Assembly (NCBI RefSeq): GCF_000411975.1
Contig: NZ_ASXG01000154.1
Location: forward strand, 62,001 to 126,000
Origin: Amycolatopsis orientalis DSM 43388
GTDB lineage: Bacteria; Actinomycetota; Actinomycetes; Mycobacteriales; Pseudonocardiaceae
Reading direction: 5' to 3'
Length of the DNA stretch: 64,000 nt
The position numbers and the translations under genes are program-made. The notes beneath the pieces were generated by a model that saw only the letters and a program-made list of their open reading frames with translations, did no database searches and was not told the DNA's origin. Of this stretch, positions 26,017-34,188 are shown piece by piece. The first letter of the stretch is position 1. Every line of letters begins with the position of its first letter.

Positions 26017-26772
26017 TCAGCTTTCGCCGAGCGTTTTCTGCAGGGCCTTGTTCGCCTTGCGCGCCATATCGGCGACCGCTTCGCGCCGGGCCGCATCCGC
26101 GGCGTAGTCGTCCTCGCGGTTGCGGACCACCCGGGCCGGTGAACCGACCGCGATCGAGTAATCCGGGATGTCACCGCGCACCACCGCGTGCGCGCCGAGC
26201 ACGCTGCCGCGGCCGACGCGCGTGCCCTTGAGGACGCTGACCTTCGTGCCGAGCCACGTGTCCGGGCCGATCCTGACCGGCGACTTGACGATGCCCTGGT
26301 CCTTGATCGGCACGTGGATGTCCGCGGTCACGTGGTCGAAGTCGCAGATGTACACCCAGTCGGCGACGAGCGTGGCGGCGCCGAGCTCGATGTCGAGGTA
26401 GCAGTTGATCACGTTCTGCCGCCCGAACACCGACTTGTCGCCGATGCGAAGGGACCCCTCGTGACAGCGGATGGCATTGCCGTCGCCGATGTGCACCCAA
26501 CGGCCGATCTCCATCCGGCCGTACCCGGGCCGGCAGTGGATCTCGACGTTCTTGCCGAGGAACAGCATGCCGCGCAGGATGATGTGCGGGTTCGCGATGC
26601 GGAATTTGAGCAGCCGGTAATACCGCACGAGGTACCACGGCGTGTACGCGCGATTGCGCAGAATCCAGCGCAGCGAGTCGGCCGTCAGGAACTTCGCCTG
26701 GTGCGGGTCCCGCCGGGCCCGCCGCCAGGCGCGCACGCGCGACAACGCGGGCGCACCCCACATCGACGTCAT
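26017..26772 (-). CDS. Left-handed beta-helix acyltransferase (Rv3034c-like)
   Basis: A 251-residue hexapeptide-repeat acyltransferase. An N-terminal basic/aromatic segment (RRARRDPHQAKFLTADSLRWILRNRAYTPWYLVRYYRLL, broken by usual variation) precedes the beta-helix coils MEIGRWVHIGDGNAIRCHEGSLRIGDKSVFGRQNVINCYLDIEL. The catalytic region is VYICDFDHVTADIHVPIKDQGIVKSPVRIGPDTWLGTKVSVLKG, and it ends in the xat motif IAVGSPARVV. As I remember it, the M. tuberculosis protein Rv3034c is very similar and belongs to the same methylglucose-lipopolysaccharide region, so sugar acylation is inferred. TACGGT lies 7 nt before ATG 26772. Confidence 0.82.
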   Translation of the reverse strand: MTSMWGAPALSRVRAWRRARRDPHQAKFLTADSLRWILRNRAYTPWYLVRYYRLLKFRIANPHIILRGMLFLGKNVEIHCRPGYGRMEIGRWVHIGDGNAIRCHEGSLRIGDKSVFGRQNVINCYLDIELGAATLVADWVYICDFDHVTADIHVPIKDQGIVKSPVRIGPDTWLGTKVSVLKGTRVGRGSVLGAHAVVRGDIPDYSIAVGSPARVVRNREDDYAADAARREAVADMARKANKALQKTLGES

Positions 26773-26824
26773 GTCCTTGACCGTAACCTGTGGTCGACGG
26801 CCGGCCACAGGCAAGGGGAGCAGG

Positions 26825-27772
26825 ATGGGCACCAAGCTGATCATCGACACCGATCCCGGCGTTGATGACGCTTTCGCGATCGCACTGGCCGCGAGGTCGG
26901 CGGACGTCGACCTGCTGGCTGTGACGACGGTCTTCGGCAACGTACCGCTGACCACGACGACCTCGAACGCGCGCCGGCTGCTGCAGTTGTGCGACCGGCC
27001 GGACGTGCCGGTCGCCGCGGGTGCGTCGCGGCCGCTTCTCTACCGCGAACTGCACCGGGCGAGCACTGTTCACGGCTCCGACGGACTTTCCGGGCACGCC
27101 GCTTCGCTGCCCGACGCCACCCGTCCGCTCGAGGATTCCGACGCGGTCAGCCTGATGGTCTCGCTGCTCGAAGCCTCGGACGAACCAGTGACCATCGCGC
27201 CGATCGGCCCGCTCACGAACATCGCCGCCCTGCTCGCGGCGCATCCCGGGGTGTGCTCGAAGATCGCGCGAATCGTCCTGATGGGCGGCGCGATCACCCT
27301 CGGCAACTCGACCGCCGTCTCCGAATTCAACATCTGGGCCGACCCGGACGCGGCACGGCGCGTGATCGCCGAGGACGACGTCCCGTGCGTGATGGTCCCC
27401 CTCGACCTCACTCACCGGTGCGCGGTCGACAGCGCGTGGCTGGCGAAACTCGCCGCGTCCGGACCGGTCGGGCAGGCGCTGGACTCGTTCACGCCGGACT
27501 ACCTCGCGCACTACCGCAAGGTGCTCGGTTACGAAGGCATCGTCCTGCACGACGCGGTGGCTGTCGCCGAGGCGATCCAGCCAGGGATCTTGCGCACGGA
27601 GACCTACCCGGTCGACATCGACTCCGGCTTCGGCCCGACCCGCGGCATGACGATCGTCGACCGGCGGGCGGTGCCGACCAGGTCGACCGGGCGGTCGGTC
27701 GAGGTGGCGGTGGATACGGAACTGGATGTGCTGCGCGAGTTCGTGTTGTCGAGACTCGCCGGGGGCCGGTGA
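26825..27772 (+). CDS. Inosine-uridine preferring nucleoside hydrolase
   Basis: A 315-residue nucleoside hydrolase cleaving N-glycosidic bonds of ribonucleosides for salvage. The calcium-binding DTDPGVDDAFAIALA (Asp8, Asp10, Asp14, Asp15) is the family hallmark. VTTVFGN, APIGPLTNIAALLAAHP, IVLMGGAITLGNSTAVSEFNIWADPDAA and the C-terminal HDAVAVAEAIQP carry the remaining calcium and ribose ligands. ATG at 26825 has AGGGGAG 4 nt upstream. It diverges from the acyltransferase with 52 bp between starts, and its TGA shares one base with the ATG of the NlpC/P60 gene. Confidence 0.92.
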   Translation: MGTKLIIDTDPGVDDAFAIALAARSADVDLLAVTTVFGNVPLTTTTSNARRLLQLCDRPDVPVAAGASRPLLYRELHRASTVHGSDGLSGHAASLPDATRPLEDSDAVSLMVSLLEASDEPVTIAPIGPLTNIAALLAAHPGVCSKIARIVLMGGAITLGNSTAVSEFNIWADPDAARRVIAEDDVPCVMVPLDLTHRCAVDSAWLAKLAASGPVGQALDSFTPDYLAHYRKVLGYEGIVLHDAVAVAEAIQPGILRTETYPVDIDSGFGPTRGMTIVDRRAVPTRSTGRSVEVAVDTELDVLREFVLSRLAGGR

Positions 27773-29577
27773 TGGCCGGGGCCGGGGATTCGCCGCTGGA
27801 TGGCGAATCGCTGGTCACTCCCGGTGCGGCGGCTGGTGTGGGCGATGGCGAGCCTGGGGGTGCGGGGGCGTTGCCGGTTAATGGCGAATCCGTTGGCTCG
27901 GGTGGTTCGTCGGCGGGTTGGGCGTCGCCGGTGAGTGGCGAATCCGTCGGTGGCGGTGCTTCGGCTTCCGGCGAGGTGTCGCCGGTAAGTGGCGAATCGG
28001 TCGGTGCCGGTGCTTTGTCTCCGGGTGGGACGTCGCCGGTTTGTGGCGAAACAGCGGGCACCCGAGTTTCGGTCGGCGGTGAGGTGTCGCCGGTTGTCGG
28101 CGAAGCGGGCGGGACCGGCGCTTCGGCTTCCGGTGAGGCGTCGCCGGTCAGCGGCGAAACAGGCGGCTCGGGTGAGGTGGCGGTTGGTGCGGCGTCGCCG
28201 GCCGGTGGCGAAAATGTTGGGTCGGCCAGGGTGTCGCCGCTGAGTGGCGAAACTTCTGGGGTGGGCGATGTCGCGTCGCGAGGTGGGGACTCGGGCGAGG
28301 TGGGCAGCGGGTCGCCGTTGGGTGGAGACGTTTTTGGAGCGTCTGGTGGTTCGTCGTCGAGTGGCGAAGGTTCTGGGGCCGGCGTCGATTCGCCATTAAA
28401 TGGCGACGAAGCTCAGGCGTCGGAAGGAGGGGGCGCGGGGGCTGCGGGGCAGGGGGTTCTCGCGCGGAATCGGCGAGTCGTGGTGAAGTTGGCGGCGGTT
28501 GTGGTGGTCGTCGCGGCGTTGGTGGTCGCGGTGCGGGTTTTGCCGGGCGGTGCCGGTCAGGCGAATTCGGGGGACGTCGCGGCGACGTCGTCGTTGGCTC
28601 CGGGGGGTCAGAAGACGGTTCCGACCTCCGCTGCGTCGACGTCGGCAGCGCCAGCTCAGCCTGGGGTGCCGCGGGCTGGGGAGTTCGGGGCGTGGGCGTC
28701 GCGGACCAGTCAGTGGCTCGACATTCCGTTGCGGGCGATGAACGGCTACGCGCAGGCAACCGTGACGCTCAGCAAAGAACAGCCTGACTGTCACCTGTCC
28801 TGGATCACTCTCGCCGCGATCGGGAAGATCGCCAGTGATCACGGGCGGGCGCAGGGTGATCGGATCGGAGAGAACGGGACTCTCGCGAAACCGCTTGGCA
28901 CGGTGGAAGTTCTCGACTTCTATCACCGGCCCGTGTCGACGCCGGGGGCCGCGGGGCCGTTGCAGCTCTCGCCTGCGGTGTGGGGCAAGTGGCAGCGCAG
29001 TGCGTCCGGCGGCAAGCCTGACATTCAGAGCATCGACGACTCGGCGCTCACGGCTGGGCGTGCGCTCTGCGCGAATGGCCGCGATTTGGCGACGGACTGG
29101 TGGAACGGGGTCGCCACGTTGGAACCGGCGCCGGTCGTCTTGCATCGGACGCTGGCGACGACCAACGTCTACGGCACGGTGGGGCAAAGCGATCAGCCGC
29201 CTAATCCCGCGGTGCTTACTGCGGTCGACTTCGCGATCGATCAGATCGGGCTGCCCTACGTCTGGGGCGGCAACGGCACTCGCGACGCCGACCCTGGGTT
29301 TGACTGTTCCGGTTTGACGACCGCGGCTTACGCGAGCGCGAACGTCAAACTGATGCGGACGGCGGATACGCAGTTTCGCAGCGTTGCCCATGTGAGCGAA
29401 CCTCAATTGGGCGATTTGATCTTCTTCGGCGAGCCCGCTTCGAAGATCCATCACGTGGGCCTGTACATCGGGAACCAGCAGATGATCGACGCGCCGCAGA
29501 CTGGGCAGGCGGTGCAGGTTCATCCGTATCGGAAGCCGGGTGACGACTATGCGGGGGCTGGGCGGCCGACGGCCTGA
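27772..29577 (+). CDS. Membrane-anchored NlpC/P60 peptidase with a repeat-built cytoplasmic N-terminus
   Basis: A 601-residue protein. Residues 1-230 are a low-complexity Gly/Ser/Glu region with about 12 copies of Ser-Pro-x-x-Gly-Glu-(Ser/Thr), encoded by the dispersed palindrome (27790-28407). A basic patch and one membrane helix follow (about 235-256), so the repeats should be cytoplasmic. The exported part has a lytic-transglycosylase-like segment (WITLAAIGKIASDHGRAQGD, 345-400) and a C-terminal NlpC/P60 domain with Cys512 (DCSGLTTAAY), His561 (HHVGLYIGN) and GLPYVWGG. The exported half probably cuts peptidoglycan. ATG overlaps the nucleoside-hydrolase stop by one base. The repeat region is not a known domain. 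Confidence 0.9.
   Translation: MAGAGDSPLDGESLVTPGAAAGVGDGEPGGAGALPVNGESVGSGGSSAGWASPVSGESVGGGASASGEVSPVSGESVGAGALSPGGTSPVCGETAGTRVSVGGEVSPVVGEAGGTGASASGEASPVSGETGGSGEVAVGAASPAGGENVGSARVSPLSGETSGVGDVASRGGDSGEVGSGSPLGGDVFGASGGSSSSGEGSGAGVDSPLNGDEAQASEGGGAGAAGQGVLARNRRVVVKLAAVVVVVAALVVAVRVLPGGAGQANSGDVAATSSLAPGGQKTVPTSAASTSAAPAQPGVPRAGEFGAWASRTSQWLDIPLRAMNGYAQATVTLSKEQPDCHLSWITLAAIGKIASDHGRAQGDRIGENGTLAKPLGTVEVLDFYHRPVSTPGAAGPLQLSPAVWGKWQRSASGGKPDIQSIDDSALTAGRALCANGRDLATDWWNGVATLEPAPVVLHRTLATTNVYGTVGQSDQPPNPAVLTAVDFAIDQIGLPYVWGGNGTRDADPGFDCSGLTTAAYASANVKLMRTADTQFRSVAHVSEPQLGDLIFFGEPASKIHHVGLYIGNQQMIDAPQTGQAVQVHPYRKPGDDYAGAGRPTA
27790..28407 (+). repeat. In-frame palindromic repeat array, 54-bp then 39-bp period
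   Basis: Copies of tcgccggtgagtggcgaa-like sequence begin at 27790, 27871, 27925, 27979, 28033, 28087, 28141, 28195, 28234, (28273, degenerate), 28312, 28351 and 28390. From 27871 to 28195 the spacing is exactly 54 bp (18 codons). From 28195 on it is exactly 39 bp (13 codons). Palindrome arms are mostly kept even where the codon changes. It is a coding minisatellite seeded by the family found in intergenic DNA. Confidence 0.9.
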
Positions 29578-29657
29578 TCCGGTCGCAGCTTCCGTACAAG
29601 AGCGGCCGTTGCCGACGGCGTCGTGTAGTGAGCGATCCCGGTAAGGGCCGTGGTTGT

Positions 29658-30701
29658 CTACGACAGGTCGGACAGGTCCAGGACAAAGCGATAGCGGACA
29701 TCGCCGTGCCCCAGGCGGTCGAGAGCTTCGTTTACCCGAGCGGAGGGCATGAGCTCAATGTCCGCGGTGATGTTGTGCTGGGCGCAGAACTCCAGCATCT
29801 CGGCGGTCGCCGGGCGGCCGCCGCTGCCGGCCGAGCTGAGGTTCTTGCGTCCGACGAGCAGGTCCATCGCCTGCACGGTGACCGGCCCGAGGTGCCCGAG
29901 CTGGGTGAGCGTCCCATCCATGGCTACGAGCCCCAGGTAGGGGCCTAGCTCATGGGGGACGGCGATGGTGTCGAGCAGGACGTCGAACCGGTTGCGGGCA
30001 GCGGTCATCTGTCGCTGGTCGGTGGACACGATCACTTCGTGGGCGCCCAGCCGACGCGCGTCGTCAGCCTTGTCCGCCGATCGGCTGATAACCGTGGTTT
30101 CGGCACCGAGAGCGACGGCGAGCTTGATCGCGAGGTGCCCGAGGCCGCCCAGTCCGGCGACCGCGACGCGGGTGCCCGGTCCGACGCCGAGAGCGCGCAG
30201 CGGCTCCCAGACGGTGATTCCGGCGCACAGCAACGGAGCCGCGGCCGCGGCATCGAGCCCGGCCGGCAGCGGGTAGGCGAACAGGTCGCGGACGACGTAC
30301 TCGCGGGAGTAGGCCCCGAGCGTGGCCGACCCGTCGTGGCGGTCGGTGCCGCCGTAGGTCAGAGTCGGGAACTCGGCGCAGAAGTTCTCTTGGCCCGCCC
30401 GGCACATCGCGCAGGCGCCGCACGAGTCGACGATGTTGCCGACCGCGACCACGTCGCCAACCGCGAAAGCGGTGACGTCGGGACCGATCGCGGTCACCAC
30501 CCCGGTGAATTCGTGGCCCGGCACCAACTCTGCGTCCCCGGTCTCGGGCAGGGCGTGGATGGCGTGCAGATCGCTGTGGCAGACGCCGCAGTAGTCCACT
30601 CGCACCGCGACGTCGTCGGGCCGCAGGTCCCGGCGTTCGAATGACACCCGGCGCAGCGGGCTCCCGGGCCGGTCGGCCAGCCAGCCCACGGTGCTCCTCA
30701 T
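29658..30701 (-). CDS. Zinc-dependent alcohol/aldehyde reductase (YahK/AdhA-like)
   Basis: A 347-residue medium-chain dehydrogenase with both zinc sites. DYCGVCHSDLHAI and PGHEFTGVV carry the catalytic zinc ligands. CGACAMCRAGQENFC carries the four structural cysteines. VAVAGLGGLGHLAIKLAVALGAETTVISRSADKADDARRLGA is the NADP-binding motif. It is closest to broad-range NADPH aldehyde reductases (cinnamyl-alcohol-dehydrogenase-like). ATG at 30701 has GGGAG 5-6 nt upstream, and an in-frame ATG at 30713 is the alternative. It diverges from a TetR gene, with two matching operators between, so it is probably that repressor's target. Confidence 0.9.
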   Translation of the reverse strand: MRSTVGWLADRPGSPLRRVSFERRDLRPDDVAVRVDYCGVCHSDLHAIHALPETGDAELVPGHEFTGVVTAIGPDVTAFAVGDVVAVGNIVDSCGACAMCRAGQENFCAEFPTLTYGGTDRHDGSATLGAYSREYVVRDLFAYPLPAGLDAAAAAPLLCAGITVWEPLRALGVGPGTRVAVAGLGGLGHLAIKLAVALGAETTVISRSADKADDARRLGAHEVIVSTDQRQMTAARNRFDVLLDTIAVPHELGPYLGLVAMDGTLTQLGHLGPVTVQAMDLLVGRKNLSSAGSGGRPATAEMLEFCAQHNITADIELMPSARVNEALDRLGHGDVRYRFVLDLSDLS

Positions 30702-30717
30702 GATCACTCCCATAATA

Positions 30718-30784
30718 AACAGACTGTTCGGTCTATCGCGAGAGTAGCTGCGCACGGACACTTCGGCAAACCGACTGGTCTGTT
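30718..30784. promoter_or_regulatory. Paired TetR operators between the dehydrogenase and its regulator
   Basis: Two related dyads in opposite orientation: aacagactgttcggtctat (30718-30736) and the reverse complement of aaaccgactggtctgtt (30768-30784). They share AACAGAC-N3-TCGGTYT. One covers the dehydrogenase promoter, the other the TetR -10 region. A TAGCCT box sits 7 nt before the TetR ATG. Confidence 0.65.
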
Positions 30785-30799
30785 GTTAGCCTGTCCGGC

Positions 30800-31387
30800 A
30801 TGGCTGACAAGCCCCTGACCGCGCGTGGCGCAGCCACCAGACAGCGCATCCTGGACGTGGCCACCCAGGAGTTCGCCGAGCACGGCATCGCCGGGGCCCG
30901 CGTCGAACGCATCGTGTCCGCTGCACGCACCAACAAGGCTCAGCTCTACGGTTATTTCGGCAGCAAGGAAGGGTTGTTCGACGCGATCTTCTTCGGCTCG
31001 CTGGAACGGATCATGACCGTCGTGCCGATCGACGCGACCGACCTGGCGGACTGGGCCGTGCGCCTCTACGACGAGTACCTCCGTCGCCCCGACCTGATCC
31101 GGCTGGCCACCTGGGCGCGACTGGAACGCCGCCCGGCCGGCCATCTCGTCGACGACGCCGACCGCCTCGACGACGCCAAACTGCGCGCCATCGCCGAGGC
31201 ACAGGCCGCGGGCCTGATCCGGTCCGGCGACCCGTTCGACCTGATGGCCATGGTCATCGCGATGTCCATGGCGTGGTCCCCGGTGAGCAACGTCTACGCC
31301 GCCACCGAGCAGGAACCCGAGCACGTGCATGAACAACGCCGCGCCCTGCTCCGCGAGAGTGTGCGGCGCGTCGTCACCCCCGACTGA
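30800..31387 (+). CDS. TetR-family regulator
   Basis: A 195-residue TetR protein. TRQRILDVATQEFAEHGIAGARVERIVSAARTNKAQLYGYFGSKEGLFDAIF is the helix-turn-helix. The C-terminal domain (WARLERRPAGHLVDD) is of the TetR_C type found in TetR regulators of short-chain and zinc dehydrogenases. TAGCCT lies exactly 7 nt before ATG 30800, a leaderless start. It diverges from the zinc dehydrogenase and shares two matching operators with it, which makes autorepression with co-repression of the dehydrogenase likely. The inducer is probably an aldehyde or alcohol, by inference. Confidence 0.88.
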   Translation: MADKPLTARGAATRQRILDVATQEFAEHGIAGARVERIVSAARTNKAQLYGYFGSKEGLFDAIFFGSLERIMTVVPIDATDLADWAVRLYDEYLRRPDLIRLATWARLERRPAGHLVDDADRLDDAKLRAIAEAQAAGLIRSGDPFDLMAMVIAMSMAWSPVSNVYAATEQEPEHVHEQRRALLRESVRRVVTPD

Positions 31388-31500
31388 GGCAGCTCCCGGC
31401 CAAGGAGCGCCGACGCGAGGCGTGTGCTTCGTCCGGCAGGTCGTGCCATTCCGTGCGGGCGATCGGTCGGTCCTCATTGGACAGTCCGGGCGGGACAGCA

Positions 31501-31614
31501 GGTTCAGCGACGGGCGGCCGGTTCAGCGACGGGCGGCTGGTTCAGCGACGGGCGGCAGGTTCAGCGGCGGGCGGCTGGTTCAGCGACGGGCGGCTGGTTC
31601 AGCGGCGGGCGGCT
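31501..31614. repeat. 19-bp tandem repeat, six copies
   Basis: Six head-to-tail copies of ggttcagcgacgggcggct (units start at 31501, 31520, 31539, 31558, 31577 and 31596), with only an A/G change inside and a variable last base. Degenerate pieces follow to about 31670. The period is not a multiple of three and lies in the 627-bp gap after the TetR gene, so it is a non-coding minisatellite. Confidence 0.9.
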
Positions 31615-31689
31615 GGTCGGTTCGAGCGGCAGGAAGTCGGTGAGCGGTTCAGCGGCAGGCGAGTGCGGATCCGGTCGCCTTGGAAAATA

Positions 31690-31990
31690 TTGCCGTTGCG
31701 GCGGTCGAACTGTTCGGCCAGGCCCAGGGCGAGGCGGCGCATTCGGCCGGCGAGAACTTGCAGCGGGTCGGTGTTCGGATCCCGGGTCCAGCACGGCGTC
31801 TCCGCGGCCGGTGCAAACCAGGCGGTCGGCGCTTCGTACTGCATCGGCCAGCAACGCGGTCCGTTCCGGGCTGGGGCCCATCGCGTTCGCCACCCGCGAT
31901 GACAACCACAGATCGTCTCCGCGGCGGAAACATTGCGGATCAAGGCAGGGCAATTCAGGGAAACGACCCGGTGGCACCAAATTTTGCGCG
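31690..31990 (-). pseudogene. Possible decayed coding remnant
   Basis: Two minus-strand frames show protein-like stretches that would join through one frameshift near 31840: LWLSSRVANAMGPSPERTAL and FAPAAETPCWTRDPNTDPLQ followed by VLAGRMRRLALGLAEQFDRR. Neither has a plausible start or a known family. It could be a broken gene between the tandem repeat and the SDR gene, or chance open frame in GC-rich DNA. Confidence 0.25.
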
Positions 31991-32014
31991 GACCGTGTCG
32001 GAGATCCAGCCTGG

Positions 32015-32989
32015 TCAGGGCTGGCGGACCAGAGCGAGAGACACCTCCCACAGTTGCCGTGCGGCGGCGGGGTCGCGGGCCCAGCGTTTGACGGCGTGGC
32101 TGTTGCCGGTCAGGTCGACGTCGTCCGGAACTGTCGCGGCTTCGTTGCCGTCGTCCAGGTAATGGCCACCGTTATGGGCGAATTCTGGCGCGGTCGCGGC
32201 GACGAGAGTGGTGGCTGCGCCTTGTCCGATGGTCTTGTATGTGAAGACTCCCGCGGCTTCCAGCCGGTCCAAGTGGTCCTTCATGTCTTGGGTGAAATCC
32301 CGTTGCAGGCCAGTGGAAACTCCGCCGGGGTTGACCGCGTTGGCGACGATTCCCTCCGGCGCCCACCGCCGGGTCGCTTCCACGGCGAACAGCGAGTTGG
32401 CAGTTTTCGACTGCGCGTAAGCCCATTGGGGGTCGTAGGCGCGACGAGTAAAGTGGAGATCATCAAAGACAACAGGTGAGTACATGTGCGCACCGGAGGT
32501 CACCGCCACGATCCGGGCCGCCCCTCGCTGATTCGCGCCTGCGGCTAAGGCGTCGTGCAGGCCCAGTGCTAGTGCGAAATGGCCGAGGTGATTGGTCGCG
32601 AACTGCAGTTCCCAACCCTGCGGAGTGCGGCCCAGAGTCGGGCGCATGACGCCGGCATTGTTGATCAGCAGGTGCAGCGGACCGTGCCAGCTGTCGGTGA
32701 ATTGGGTGACGGTGCCGAGGTCGGCCAGGTCGAGGTGGGCGAAGCTCACGGCGCGGTTTCCGGTGGACGCGACGATGTCGTCGGCGACGGTCGCGCCGAG
32801 GGCGGTGTCGCGTACGGCCAGCGTGACGTCCGCGCCGACAGAGGCGAGCGCGCGGGCTGTTTCGCGGCCGAGGCCGGAGGTGGCGCCGGTGACGACTGCG
32901 CGGACGCCGGCGAGGTTCTGGCCTGCGACGACGTCGTCGGCGGCGCTGGTGGCGTCGAAAGCGGTGCGAATGAGGGAGGGTTGAGGCAC
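32015..32989 (-). CDS. Short-chain dehydrogenase/reductase (retinol-dehydrogenase-like)
   Basis: A 324-residue SDR. VVTGATSGLGRETARALASVGADVTLAVRD is the cofactor motif TGxxxGxG. LHLLINNAGVMRP is the NNAG motif. The catalytic Ser is in VAVTSGAHMYSPV, and Tyr/Lys are in YAQSKTAN. Length and the long C-terminus fit the WWOX/retinol-dehydrogenase-like group. The longer frame starts at 33052 inside the regulator promoter. GTG at 32989 lies exactly 7 nt after a TATAGT -10, so a leaderless start is chosen. It diverges from a TetR gene, with a dyad overlapping both -10 boxes. Confidence 0.85.
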   Translation of the reverse strand: MPQPSLIRTAFDATSAADDVVAGQNLAGVRAVVTGATSGLGRETARALASVGADVTLAVRDTALGATVADDIVASTGNRAVSFAHLDLADLGTVTQFTDSWHGPLHLLINNAGVMRPTLGRTPQGWELQFATNHLGHFALALGLHDALAAGANQRGAARIVAVTSGAHMYSPVVFDDLHFTRRAYDPQWAYAQSKTANSLFAVEATRRWAPEGIVANAVNPGGVSTGLQRDFTQDMKDHLDRLEAAGVFTYKTIGQGAATTLVAATAPEFAHNGGHYLDDGNEAATVPDDVDLTGNSHAVKRWARDPAAARQLWEVSLALVRQP

Positions 32990-32996
32990 TCTTTGA

Positions 32997-33026
32997 ACTA
33001 TACGCAGTAGACGAAGTTTGTATAGT
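32997..33026. promoter_or_regulatory. TetR operator built from the two divergent -10 boxes
   Basis: A perfect 7-bp inverted repeat ACTATAC (32997-33003) / GTATAGT (33020-33026), 16 bp apart. Each arm contains the TATAGT -10 box of the gene it faces (SDR on the minus strand, TetR on the plus strand), so one bound repressor would block both promoters. Confidence 0.65.
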
Positions 33027-33032
33027 GTGGCT

Positions 33033-33557
33033 ATGGGCAGTGATCGGCGCACGCAGGTACTGGACTCGGCCTTGGAGGTGTTCGCGCGCTACGGCTATCG
33101 CAAGGCGTCGATGGACGACGTCGCGAAGGCGGCGGACATTTCGCGTCCGGGCCTGTATTTCTACTTCTCGTCCAAGCCGGAGCTGTTCCGCGCCACCGTG
33201 CAGCATTCGCTCGAAAGCAGCATCGAGGAAGCCCGGGCCGCTCTCGCCGATTCGCGGCAACCGCTGCGCGAGCGGCTGGTCGAGGCGTTCGACCATTGGG
33301 CCGGACGCTACGTCGGGCCGATGGCCGCGGAGATCGGAGTGCTGATCGACTCGAACCCCGATCTGCTCGGCAGCATGCCGGCCGAGTACCCGAAACGGTT
33401 CCGCGAACTCGTCATCGAGGCGATCGGAGGCCGCTCCCCCGCCGACGTCGCCGGAACGCTGATCAGCACCGCGATCGGGATCAAGCACGACGCGGAGACC
33501 CGGGACGAATTCCGCGCCCGGATGACCGTCGCGGTCGATCTTTACCTCAACCGCTGA
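33033..33557 (+). CDS. TetR-family regulator
   Basis: A 174-residue TetR protein: RRTQVLDSALEVFARYGYRKASMDDVAKAADISRPGLYFYFSSKPELFRATV is the DNA-binding region. The TATAGT -10 (33021-33026) lies 6 nt before ATG 33033. An in-frame upstream start at 33018 would overlap the -10 and is rejected. It is the natural partner of the divergent SDR gene. It converges with the next TetR gene, with 3 bp between the two stops. The inducer is unknown. Confidence 0.88.
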   Translation: MGSDRRTQVLDSALEVFARYGYRKASMDDVAKAADISRPGLYFYFSSKPELFRATVQHSLESSIEEARAALADSRQPLRERLVEAFDHWAGRYVGPMAAEIGVLIDSNPDLLGSMPAEYPKRFRELVIEAIGGRSPADVAGTLISTAIGIKHDAETRDEFRARMTVAVDLYLNR

Positions 33558-33560
33558 AAG

Positions 33561-34169
33561 TCAGGCATCCGGCCAGTTGCGCAGGGCCGTGTCGGCGACT
33601 TCCTGCAGCTCTTCACGGGTTGCGCCGCTGGCCGCCTCGACGGCGATCCCGAACGCGACGGTCATGATGTAGCGAGCCAGCCGCGCCGGATCGGCATCCG
33701 GCGGCAAGTCGCGCTCGTCGATGGCGCGCTGGAATCGCTTCTCCAGCGCCCGACGCGCGGCGTTTCGCCACTCGACGAGCAATTCACGCGCGGGGTGGCC
33801 CAGTTCGCCCGCCGCCAATGAGCCTTGCACCCCAAGGCATCCGCGCGGCCAGTCGGGAGCGGTCGTCGCCTCGACGGCCCCGTTGAGTATCGCGGCGGCC
33901 ACCTTCGCGGCGGTCGGTTCCGCCCACGCTCGCGGTCCGTAGGAGGCGGGGCCTTCGTCGTAGAGCGCCAAGGCTTTGCGGAACAACTGCTCTTTGTTGC
34001 CGAAAGCCGCGTACATGCTGGTCTTCGTGATGCCCATGGCACCCGTCAGATCGGCGAGGCTGGCCCCTTCGTAGCCGTGCTCCCAGAAGACCAGCATGGC
34101 GCGCCGCAGCGCCTCGTCGGCATCGAAGCCGCGCGGCCGGCCGAGGTGCGCCTTGCCCGGATTGGTCAC
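33561..34169 (-). CDS. TetR-family regulator (AcnR/YxaF-like)
   Basis: A 202-residue TetR protein: GRPRGFDADEALRRAMLVFWEHGYEGASLADLTGAMGITKTSMYAAFGNKEQLFRKAL is the DNA-binding domain. The C-terminus has the TetR_C motif PRGCLGVQGSLAAGELGHPARELLVEWRNAA common in regulators next to SDR genes. A TATGCT box 6 nt before GTG 34169 points to leaderless translation. It diverges from an SDR gene, with two near-perfect palindromic operators in the 92-bp gap. Confidence 0.88.
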   Translation of the reverse strand: MTNPGKAHLGRPRGFDADEALRRAMLVFWEHGYEGASLADLTGAMGITKTSMYAAFGNKEQLFRKALALYDEGPASYGPRAWAEPTAAKVAAAILNGAVEATTAPDWPRGCLGVQGSLAAGELGHPARELLVEWRNAARRALEKRFQRAIDERDLPPDADPARLARYIMTVAFGIAVEAASGATREELQEVADTALRNWPDA

Positions 34170-34188
34170 CGCGCCAGCATACCCCTTC

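Noticed and set aside
27790-28407. Regularly spaced repeats suggesting a CRISPR array
   Set aside because: Repeats are 18-20 bp, palindromic and in frame within a protein. The spacers are themselves related Gly/Ser codons and no cas gene is near.
31424-32479. 351-codon open frame through the tandem repeat
   Set aside because: The 19-bp period shifts frame every unit, giving repeated Gly/Ser/Arg words. It has no start signal and runs into the antisense of the SDR gene.
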